Shown here: positions 20,292 through 27,624 of the stretch, piece by piece
How positions within the stretch are numbered: the first letter of the stretch is position 1
Layout: the number at the start of each line of letters is the position of its first letter
The notes under the pieces: generated by a model
Seen by the model: only the letters and a program-made list of their open reading frames with translations
Database searches by the model: none
What the model was told of the DNA's origin: nothing
Position numbers and translations under genes: made by a program
Source of the DNA: Desertivirga arenae
GTDB lineage: Bacteria > Bacteroidota > Bacteroidia > Sphingobacteriales > Sphingobacteriaceae
DNA length: 64,000 nt
NCBI RefSeq assembly: GCF_017355785.1
Contig: NZ_JAFEWE010000019.1
Coordinates: 1-64,000, forward strand
Direction of reading: 5' to 3'

Positions 20292-20300
20292 TGCCTTTAA

Positions 20301-23300
20301 TTAAAAAGCGAAGCCACCATTGATGGAAAAATAGCCTCCTTCTTTAGACATTCCGTAACCTGCTGAAACGAGAAACTTATTGTAGAAGTTAACCCATATA
20401 CCTGGCCCATAACCTGTGTGCCAGGTATTCTTCTCAGGATTATCAGAAAATACTCTTCCCGAATCAAAGAAGCCGAAAACTCCGTATGTCCCTGTCAAAA
20501 AGTAGTTTCGTACGTTAGATACTGTTAATCGAAGTTCTGTATTGTTGAACAAATAGCTCCTGCCTGCGAACCTGTTATTTCTGTAGCCTCTTAAATATGT
20601 ATTGCTTCCCAATGAATTAGCCTGAAAAAACTTATAATCACCAATATTCGTAGCAGCGCCAAATTGAACCGCAAGTGTCATTGGGAAACTAAAATTAGGT
20701 GTTCCATAAAAAGCAACATTACTTTTTAGCTGTAAGAAGTTGTGACCTGTTCCTCTGACTTCAGAAAAATACCTTGCGCTGTTAAACCATCTAATACCGC
20801 GAGTAGGAAAAATCTCCTGATCTACATAGTTAAGATTGGCAAAGGTGTTTACGGTTGCGAAACGGGAAGGATTATCGGTGTCCTTTTTATCCGGAAAATC
20901 CGCACTAGTAAGGAACCTGTTATCTTGTTTTTCCAGCCAGTAGTGCTCATAACCCGGCCCGATTCCTACTCTGAAAGCTTCTGTGAAGCGTTTCTGATAG
21001 AAGGCAGCAAGGCTCAAATTCTTTGTCCTTACCCTGAAGAAGTCGATGTCGTCCCCAATGTTAGGCGTCGAGTTACCCTCTCCGTAATAGTTGAAAGTAT
21101 ATTTAGGTCCATTGAAAGAACTGCGTATCAGCAAGTCGTTGTTTCGTTTAAAGAGTGAATAGAAATCTCCCTTGTAGTTTATTGTATAGGCTCCTGTTTT
21201 AGGTGCATAATTTGCTTTAACTGTTTGTTTGTAGCTGTAAGGTTGCTTTCTAAATCCGTAGTGGACCCTTGAAAAACCTGCCCCAAAAAAGAAACCATCG
21301 TCTGCATTGTAATCGAAAGACGGAAGGGGAGTAGCTATATCATAGTTAAACCAGTTTGGATCATAATAGTGAATGTAAGGGTTACCTGATAATTGAGTGC
21401 GAAGATTGTCTCCTTTATCTATTTTGTTACCTTCATTGCTGTCATAAAAAACAATTGAATTGCCCAGGGCTGCTTCACTCTTATCGGCAATAAAGTCTTT
21501 ACCTTCACCTCCCACAACTCTGACCTTTATTTTAGATTTGTCTCCGCTTGCAACGATACTATCTCGTCCGCTAAGTGTAAAGATCTGAATTTCATCAGTT
21601 TCGGTTTTTTTGAAGGTTCGATCATAAATAGTTTGTTCAATCTTTTCTTCGCGGTTGATCTTGTTGATTTTTATCCGTGTGCTATCTCCGAGGCCAATGA
21701 TTTGCACAAACTCCTTTTTGTCGGTGCCGGAGATGCGGACTTCCCTGGCGAGCTCTTTGTAGTAATCTTCTGCAACTTGTGTTATCTGGCTGCGTCTTGC
21801 TTTCAATTTGGCACTTATTTCCTCTCCAGACATTTTATATGCTTCTGGAGGCATACTCCTTACAGCCGAATCAATAGTTGCATCTGTTAATTTGCTCTTA
21901 ATATCGTTAGAGATTTCCATCCATTCATTGGAGGTTAATTTATTTAAGAAGTTCCTGTCCAGATTTCGGGCTGCGGTATTTATTTTTTTAACGTTTTTTA
22001 TTCTGTCTGTGAACGCTTCAATGCCCGGGGCTATGCTGCTTACCAATGACGGGATAAAACCGTCGTATTTAGAAAATGCCTGATCATGATCACGAGGAAT
22101 AGGACGGAATAACGAACCTTTTTCCTTTTTAAATTCGGCCCATCGCCATTGGTCCTCATGGCGGTCCCAGTCATTGATCAACATATCGAATAGCCTTGCT
22201 CTCAGGAACATCTTCTGGTCTACTTCGTTATCATTGTCCTCACGTATTTCCTCATACATTTTCCGGGTACTAACAGCTTTATCTGCATTTCCAAAAGCTT
22301 TTACCCCTGATACGTCTTCGTCGGGCCTTATTTCGATGGTTCCTAACTTGCCTCCCACTTGCTGAATGTAAGGCCCAAGCAAACGGCTTGCCGGCATATA
22401 CACTAGCTGGGGATTAACATAATAGATGCCGATCTTTTTAGCCATTGGCGGAATTACCAAACCTCCATAAGGGTTTGCCGAAGATATCTGATCCTGAAGG
22501 AAATCTTCGGCAAAGGTTTTTACAAGTCCCTGCGGGAGCAACGAACTAGGATCTTTACTGATAGATCTGAACTGGTAAAGCTTTCCATCTTTTCCTTGTA
22601 GCTGTAAGGAGGTTGTCTGTTTTCCTCCACCCATTTTTATCGGGGTTAGTCCTCCTCCGTAGGTTGAAAGGTCGAGATATGGCGCAGTGACGGGCACTGC
22701 CCAGGTATCACGATAGTGTTCACCATACAGGCGTCTTCTATACCCGCTGGCCTGATACTCTTCACCTGCTGCAATAACCTTTACACTGTCTTTATAATTC
22801 AGCTGTTTTTCTTCAGCCAGTTCTACTTTGCCTTTGGGTGGAATTGCATACAGTGGAGTCCGGAAAACAAGTTTGCCTGTCGACCCGTCTCCTTCAGGTT
22901 CCCAGAATTCCACCCAGCACTGACCGTTATCGTAGTAATTCAAACGGGCGAAGCCTTTATCTCCATGAGCAAAACTAGCTCCATTGCCTTTTACCAGGGG
23001 ACTTGATTTTGATCCTGCACCACTGATAATATGGTTCAGGTTCTCGTATTTGTTAAATTGTAAAGCGTGCTCATGCCCCGTTGCCATCACAACGTTCGGT
23101 TCGTCTGCAAGAATGGCAAGTAAACCCCGTTTCAACTGCTGATAGTCCTTGTTGGAAAGGTCCTGGGGGGAAACTCCATATTTCCGCATCAGGGGATAAA
23201 TTGATCCGATAACCGGAAGTGGAATATAGGCCCTATCTCGTATAAGGGTTAATGGGAATATATAGTCTTTTAGCGAAAAGAATCCTCCGTGTGTACCATT

Positions 23301-24056
23301 GGTAAACAAGGGATGATGTTGAGCAAGCAAAATATTTTTTCCTTTGTTACGAACGATAATATCTTTCACTTGCTCGATAACTTCAAGACGACTTCCTGCA
23401 GTACAGCCATTGTCGGGGGCTATCGGCTTTTCATATTTATGCAACCACCATTCACTGTCGATAAGGATCATTACCAGATCTTTATTCACCTGTAGCTCGA
23501 CAGGCCCGGGACAACCATTGGTAGGTATGAAGGTATCTCCGTCGTTCAGATATGCTTCTACGAATGCTTCTTCGCGATTAACTGCTGCCAGCCCTCCCGG
23601 CCTCATCTCGTTCCAGTCGTGATTTCCGGGGATGAAGATCTTTTTGCCCCTGAAGTTTTTTACAACCTTCATCTGTTCAACTATTCTTCGCTCCTTTTCC
23701 TTCCGGTCTGCCGCTTCGGGCTCTGGTAAACCGGTCTCGTAGATGTTATCTCCAAGGAATATTATAATATCTTCTGGCCTTGAATAATTAGTATCTGCTG
23801 CCGAAAGAGTTGTTCTTGTACTATCATAAAGTTGTTTCTGCAATAATTTCAAAACAGGTTCCTGCCGGTTATCACTAGGTTTTCCAGCATCTCCTATTAA
23901 AAAGACCGAATATTTGAGTTTTATAGAGTCGGGTGGCGAAACTTCATTCCACTTTGATTGATTCTTCGCGTAATACGGCTTCAAGCTTATGCAGCTGCTT
24001 AAGGGAAGGAAACTTAACAGAACGTAAAAAAAGCACTTCACTAACTTACTCTGCAT
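20301..24056 (-). CDS. lipoprotein fusion: metallophosphoesterase, kinase-like region, outer-membrane beta-barrel
   Basis: A 1251-residue protein with a lipobox LSSC (Cys about 22). Residues about 50-400 form a calcineurin-type phosphoesterase: IGDAG (Asp 56), LGDN (103-104), GNHDW (144-148), AQHHPL (247-248) and GHEH (327-330). Residues about 440-780 contain NDWDRH (Asp 631, His 633), and PRDHDQAF (654-661), which resemble catalytic motifs of CotH/FAM20-like atypical kinases. From about 900 to the C-terminal Phe lies a BamA/TamA-type beta-barrel with alternating strands. The protein is therefore probably anchored in the outer membrane with its enzymatic part in the periplasm or outside. The 5' end overlaps the neighbouring lipoprotein gene by 11 bp. 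The kinase assignment is my inference. Confidence 0.8.
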   Translation of the reverse strand: MQSKLVKCFFYVLLSFLPLSSCISLKPYYAKNQSKWNEVSPPDSIKLKYSVFLIGDAGKPSDNRQEPVLKLLQKQLYDSTRTTLSAADTNYSRPEDIIIFLGDNIYETGLPEPEAADRKEKERRIVEQMKVVKNFRGKKIFIPGNHDWNEMRPGGLAAVNREEAFVEAYLNDGDTFIPTNGCPGPVELQVNKDLVMILIDSEWWLHKYEKPIAPDNGCTAGSRLEVIEQVKDIIVRNKGKNILLAQHHPLFTNGTHGGFFSLKDYIFPLTLIRDRAYIPLPVIGSIYPLMRKYGVSPQDLSNKDYQQLKRGLLAILADEPNVVMATGHEHALQFNKYENLNHIISGAGSKSSPLVKGNGASFAHGDKGFARLNYYDNGQCWVEFWEPEGDGSTGKLVFRTPLYAIPPKGKVELAEEKQLNYKDSVKVIAAGEEYQASGYRRRLYGEHYRDTWAVPVTAPYLDLSTYGGGLTPIKMGGGKQTTSLQLQGKDGKLYQFRSISKDPSSLLPQGLVKTFAEDFLQDQISSANPYGGLVIPPMAKKIGIYYVNPQLVYMPASRLLGPYIQQVGGKLGTIEIRPDEDVSGVKAFGNADKAVSTRKMYEEIREDNDNEVDQKMFLRARLFDMLINDWDRHEDQWRWAEFKKEKGSLFRPIPRDHDQAFSKYDGFIPSLVSSIAPGIEAFTDRIKNVKKINTAARNLDRNFLNKLTSNEWMEISNDIKSKLTDATIDSAVRSMPPEAYKMSGEEISAKLKARRSQITQVAEDYYKELAREVRISGTDKKEFVQIIGLGDSTRIKINKINREEKIEQTIYDRTFKKTETDEIQIFTLSGRDSIVASGDKSKIKVRVVGGEGKDFIADKSEAALGNSIVFYDSNEGNKIDKGDNLRTQLSGNPYIHYYDPNWFNYDIATPLPSFDYNADDGFFFGAGFSRVHYGFRKQPYSYKQTVKANYAPKTGAYTINYKGDFYSLFKRNNDLLIRSSFNGPKYTFNYYGEGNSTPNIGDDIDFFRVRTKNLSLAAFYQKRFTEAFRVGIGPGYEHYWLEKQDNRFLTSADFPDKKDTDNPSRFATVNTFANLNYVDQEIFPTRGIRWFNSARYFSEVRGTGHNFLQLKSNVAFYGTPNFSFPMTLAVQFGAATNIGDYKFFQANSLGSNTYLRGYRNNRFAGRSYLFNNTELRLTVSNVRNYFLTGTYGVFGFFDSGRVFSDNPEKNTWHTGYGPGIWVNFYNKFLVSAGYGMSKEGGYFSINGGFAF

Positions 24057-24972
24057 AATTAACCTCTATTATATTAGCTGGAAATTTTTTTCCTTCATTC
24101 GAGATATATAGCTTACCATCTGGTGAAAAGGCGAGCCCCTCGGGCTGGCTGAATTCTTTACCATCAAATTCCAATATCCGTGTTATTTTACTGGTCTTAT
24201 CAAGGATCGCTATTACATTATTTAAAGAAGATAACGCATAAAGTTCTCCCGTTTGAGGATTAAGGGTGATCGCAGATGTCCGGAATACCTCGTTTAAGTT
24301 TTTATTCCCGACCGTCTTTAGTAGTTTTTTCGAGAACTCTTCCAGCTTGTCGCCGGAAAAATAACTCTCCACTTCTGTCAAACTGATGGAATAAACAGCT
24401 TTCGTATTGAGGGTTTTTGTTTTTAGATCAAAAGCGTAAATGTCTTTGTGAGATTTATCTCCGTCAAGGCTCAAGTCCTTCACTGATAACAGGAGGCGGT
24501 TATTTTTTTGATCATATGCCAACCCTTCCATGTTGTTTTCTGAGCTAAGCGGTGTTTTGTAAACCGTAGGCCTGGAAATACCCGCTTTAAAATTTTTCAT
24601 TTCGTACAACGTACCATTGCTCTGCAGGACGTAAAGATCGTTACCTGCGATAACGAGATCTTCATAGTCTTTCCCCTTCCAAAAATCTTGTTTCTTTACG
24701 ATTTCTTTTTGAATGAGATCATAGTAATAAAGGATCCCTTCTTCATCTTGAATAGCGATAACGGTATGGTCGTCCAGGAAAGCTATTCCAGAGATCTCTT
24801 TAAGTTCCATAGGTAATGGATAAAGCTTTGTGTCGTCTGGTTCGAGCACCTCTTTATCTCTCTCTGATTGCTCGGTCTTATCCTCCTTTCCGGCTTCTGA
24901 CCGGTTTTTACTGTCGGAGTTTTGACAGGAAGTTAAAAAAGCTACTAACAAAAAAGCAAATATTCTGTTCAT
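24046..24972 (-). CDS. SdiA-regulated domain lipoprotein
   Basis: A 308-residue protein with a lipobox LTSC (Cys about 16) and a Lys/Glu/Asp-rich linker. A beta-propeller-like domain of the SdiA-regulated (YjiK) type follows: LKEISGIAFLDD, NNMEGLAYDQ, SAITLNPQTGELYALSS and QPEGLAFSPDGKLYISNEG. Such proteins bind or hydrolyse unknown ligands at the cell surface. Its 3' end overlaps the start of the large phosphoesterase fusion gene by 11 bp, so the two are translated together and may act as partners. Confidence 0.85.
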   Translation of the reverse strand: MNRIFAFLLVAFLTSCQNSDSKNRSEAGKEDKTEQSERDKEVLEPDDTKLYPLPMELKEISGIAFLDDHTVIAIQDEEGILYYYDLIQKEIVKKQDFWKGKDYEDLVIAGNDLYVLQSNGTLYEMKNFKAGISRPTVYKTPLSSENNMEGLAYDQKNNRLLLSVKDLSLDGDKSHKDIYAFDLKTKTLNTKAVYSISLTEVESYFSGDKLEEFSKKLLKTVGNKNLNEVFRTSAITLNPQTGELYALSSLNNVIAILDKTSKITRILEFDGKEFSQPEGLAFSPDGKLYISNEGKKFPANIIEVNYAE

Positions 24973-25078
24973 TGGATGTTCTGATGATTAGTGCTGTAAC
25001 ATTAAAAGTTTTATAATAACCCGCATTATAAATTATAGTTTTAAGCTTTGGGAAGAACTAATTGCCGGAATTTTGAGT

Positions 25079-25111
25079 TTTGGTCGGCAAATAAAAAAGA
25101 ACTTTCCTTTG
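25079..25111 (+). promoter_or_regulatory. candidate promoter of the HD-PycTM-like gene
   Basis: TTTG at 25079-25082, a 21-bp spacer, and TTCCTTTG at 25104-25111. This is one base off TAnnTTTG and lies 36 bp before the start codon. Confidence 0.45.
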
Positions 25112-25147
25112 CAGCGATATCATCTTTAATAAAAACAGTTTTTTTAA

Positions 25148-26353
25148 ATGAAAAATAATAACCCTATTGTTAAAAGCGCTCAGGAGTTTGTTTTCAATTT
25201 ACTGCGCGAGAAGTTAAAACCAGACTTTGTTTACCATAACTATAAGCATACATTGCAAACCGCAAAGGCATGCCGTGAACTGGCAGAAGCCTATAATCTA
25301 ACCAGTCGCGACTTTGAAATCTTAATGCTTGCAGCTCTTTTTCACGACACCGGTTACACAGAAACTTGCCAGGGGCACGAAGAAGTAAGTGTTAGAATAC
25401 TGAAAGATTTTCTAAAGAATGATTATCCGCAGGAAGATATAAATAAGATTGAGGATTTGATCTTATCGACGAAGGCGTCCTCAAAACCGAGCGGTACGCT
25501 TCAGGAAATACTACATGATGCGGATTATATAAATATGGGTAAGAAGCGGTTTGCTGAACGTGCAGAGTTGCTTCGTATTGAGTGGGAGAGGGTGTTGAAT
25601 AAGAAGTACACCGATTTGGAGTGGGCGGAAGAACAGTTAGGTTTTTTGATTTCAAAATCTTTTGTAACGGAAGAAGCTACGGTTCAATTTGGCGACTTTA
25701 GAGAGGAGAACATAAGGAAGCAGCGTGAAAAAATAGAAGTTTTGAGAGTTGAGTATGAAAAGTTGAAGGTTAAGCTTGAAAAAAACACGCCGGACAATAA
25801 GCCGAAAAAGGAAGGTCGCGGAATTGAAACTCTTTATCGTGCAGTTTATTCATATCATATCAATCTCAGTTCTATTGCCGACAATAAAGCCAATATAATG
25901 ATCAGTATTAACACTATTATTATTTCACTGGTAATAACGCTCTTTGGTTCTGGCTATACTTTTTCAGGGCAGGATGAGTTCGGCAGTCTTCGCTTTGTAA
26001 TACCTATTGCACTTCTGTTGGTAACAAGTTTACTCGCTGTAGTATTTGCTATATTATCCTCAAGGCCTAATGTTACTACAAAAGAACGTTATGAGCTTTC
26101 TAAAAAGGATAGCAGTATTTTGTTCTTCGGAAATTTCGCTCAATTGCAGCTTAATGAGTTTTTGGGCAGAATGAAAGAATTGAAGGACCGGAATGATGAA
26201 TTGTATGACAGTATGACGGTAGATATTTATTACCTGGGTGCTGTATTGGTTAAAAAGTATAAGTTGTTAAGCTGGTCTTATAATATCTTTATGGGTGGCC
26301 TCATCCTATGTGCAATGGGCTTCGTAATAATAATGATGTTCTCCTATGGTTAA
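25148..26353 (+). CDS. HD-domain protein fused to a Pycsar-effector-type (PycTM-like) membrane domain
   Basis: A 401-residue protein. The N-terminal part (about 15-170) is an HD hydrolase domain: His34 (YKHTLQT), His66-Asp67 (LFHDTGYT), His77 and Asp124 (LHDADYI) supply the metal ligands. A charged helical linker follows (about 185-222). Residues about 226-401 match the Pycsar effector (PycTM, DUF5706-type) layout: IETLYRAVYSYHINLSSIAD, then KAN, with TM1 about 249-269, TM2 about 283-303, an SRPNV motif and TM3 about 378-398. In Pycsar systems such membrane effectors respond to cCMP or cUMP and kill infected cells. Here the effector part is fused to a possible phosphodiesterase. It faces a cyclase-homology gene across 52 bp. 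Confidence 0.8.
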   Translation: MKNNNPIVKSAQEFVFNLLREKLKPDFVYHNYKHTLQTAKACRELAEAYNLTSRDFEILMLAALFHDTGYTETCQGHEEVSVRILKDFLKNDYPQEDINKIEDLILSTKASSKPSGTLQEILHDADYINMGKKRFAERAELLRIEWERVLNKKYTDLEWAEEQLGFLISKSFVTEEATVQFGDFREENIRKQREKIEVLRVEYEKLKVKLEKNTPDNKPKKEGRGIETLYRAVYSYHINLSSIADNKANIMISINTIIISLVITLFGSGYTFSGQDEFGSLRFVIPIALLLVTSLLAVVFAILSSRPNVTTKERYELSKKDSSILFFGNFAQLQLNEFLGRMKELKDRNDELYDSMTVDIYYLGAVLVKKYKLLSWSYNIFMGGLILCAMGFVIIMMFSYG

Positions 26354-26366
26354 AAACCTTCGGGCT

Positions 26367-26384
26367 AAGCAGCAAGTGCTGCTT
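26367..26384. terminator. hairpin between the convergent HD-PycTM-like and DUF2652 genes
   Basis: AAGCAGC-AAGT-GCTGCTT forms a 7-bp perfect stem. It is placed where a shared terminator would be, but has no clear T-run, so its strength is uncertain. Confidence 0.35.
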
Positions 26385-26405
26385 GGCTCTTATAATTCGT
26401 GTCAG

Positions 26406-27041
26406 TTAGGGCTTTACCGGTTGAACTGCCTCGATGAACTGCCGCTGGTAAGGAATATAGTAATAATGTACCTGTCCCAAATGATCATATTCTTCTGTGC
26501 CTTGCTTTAGCTCGTCCCAATGGAACCAAAAACTTACATCTTTCTTTTTTATCTTATTCAGGTAGCTTTCCGTTAAAAGGATATATTCGTATTCTTCGAT
26601 TCCGTTTTTCAAAAGTTTATGAGTGATTATTACATCTTCTCCTATAAGCTTAGTTCGTCCTTTAATATTGGCAGAGCTAATATGACCAAAATGGATAATG
26701 ATCTTTAATCCAAGTCCTCCATTCGCCAAATGCTTTTCATAATTCTCAGGATCTTCTTTTTGCACAACGTCAATGTAATTGTAAAAAGTTTCAAATAAGC
26801 TTTGACACTGTTTTGCAACTTGCTTAATAGCAGGCAGTCTACCTGTTCTGTAAAAGAAAATAGCATCCCCCTCGATCTCTCCTATATTCATACGCAGCAT
26901 GTTCGCATTTATCAACCGCCTGAGTAGTCCTGCAATGAAGTCCTTGCTAAAGGAAATATCTGCCGTGGCGATAAATTTCGTAAAGCCCGTGATGTCTGGT
27001 ACGCAAAAAAAAGCTGGTAAAATGTCGTCGTTTTTTTCCAT
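26406..27041 (-). CDS. DUF2652-type cyclase-homology-domain protein
   Basis: A 211-residue protein whose core resembles class III nucleotide cyclases. VPDITGFTKF (Asp16) matches the first metal-binding motif and GEIEGDAIFF (Asp59) the second; the substrate-position residue four before Asp59 is Glu. In the segment equal to the VNxAxRL motif it reads VIITHKLLK, so the transition-state Asn and Arg are Ile and Lys. This is the pattern of DUF2652 proteins. Catalysis is thus doubtful, or the chemistry differs; nucleotide binding is plausible. It is convergent with the HD-PycTM-like gene, with 52 bp between. Confidence 0.75.
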   Translation of the reverse strand: MEKNDDILPAFFCVPDITGFTKFIATADISFSKDFIAGLLRRLINANMLRMNIGEIEGDAIFFYRTGRLPAIKQVAKQCQSLFETFYNYIDVVQKEDPENYEKHLANGGLGLKIIIHFGHISSANIKGRTKLIGEDVIITHKLLKNGIEEYEYILLTESYLNKIKKKDVSFWFHWDELKQGTEEYDHLGQVHYYYIPYQRQFIEAVQPVKP

Positions 27042-27204
27042 ATATTGGATATACGATAAGCATTTAAGAGCCGTTTTTGTTTGTTAGGTTTAAAGGCTTT
27101 GAAAATATAATATTGATTTTTTGCAGAATTAATTGTTTCTTAAAAATCAATTCCTAATTTTATAATTATCTTCCTAACTATCCTATTATTGAAAAATATT
27201 ACAT

Positions 27205-27405
27205 ATGAAAAAACACGTTCAACTTTCTGAAGGGCAGAAGCTAGTATTTAAAGGTAAAGTTTTTGACGGCTTTGATTCCAATGATCCTTACCTTGTTTTC
27301 CTCGGTTATGATAGTAGTGGTTGGAATGATCTTTGGGTAGATTATCAGGGTAGGAAGCTTATGGTGAGAACTGAGGATGTAGAGCTTACAGAGGAAAATA
27401 TTTAA
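27205..27405 (+). CDS. conserved-looking small protein, unknown
   Basis: A 66-residue acidic protein, MKKHVQLSEGQKLVFKGKVF, then aromatic-rich strands (YLVFLGYDSSGWNDLWVDYQ) and a charged end (RTEDVELTEENI). It looks like a small beta-barrel fold of SH3 or OB size, with no signal peptide or membrane segment. The ATG at 27205 is preceded by an A/T-rich region with no Shine-Dalgarno. It sits alone between the divergent cyclase-like gene and dnaE, 220 bp upstream of dnaE. I do not recognise the family. Confidence 0.65.
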   Translation: MKKHVQLSEGQKLVFKGKVFDGFDSNDPYLVFLGYDSSGWNDLWVDYQGRKLMVRTEDVELTEENI

Positions 27406-27624
27406 ATAGGATTAGAAAGCTTTTAAAGACAAACTTTAATCCTGATCTTACTAAGTATTCCATTAGCTTCAGGAGGATATATGCTTTTTTATCGGCCTTC
27501 AAATCTTGTTTCAAAATAGGGTATTGTGGTTTAATTCTCTTTGTTTAAGTCACATTTTCTCAACAGCTACTTCCAAAAACAATAAAATCCGTAACTTCGA
27601 AATCGTCTTTTGAATGATTAGCTG

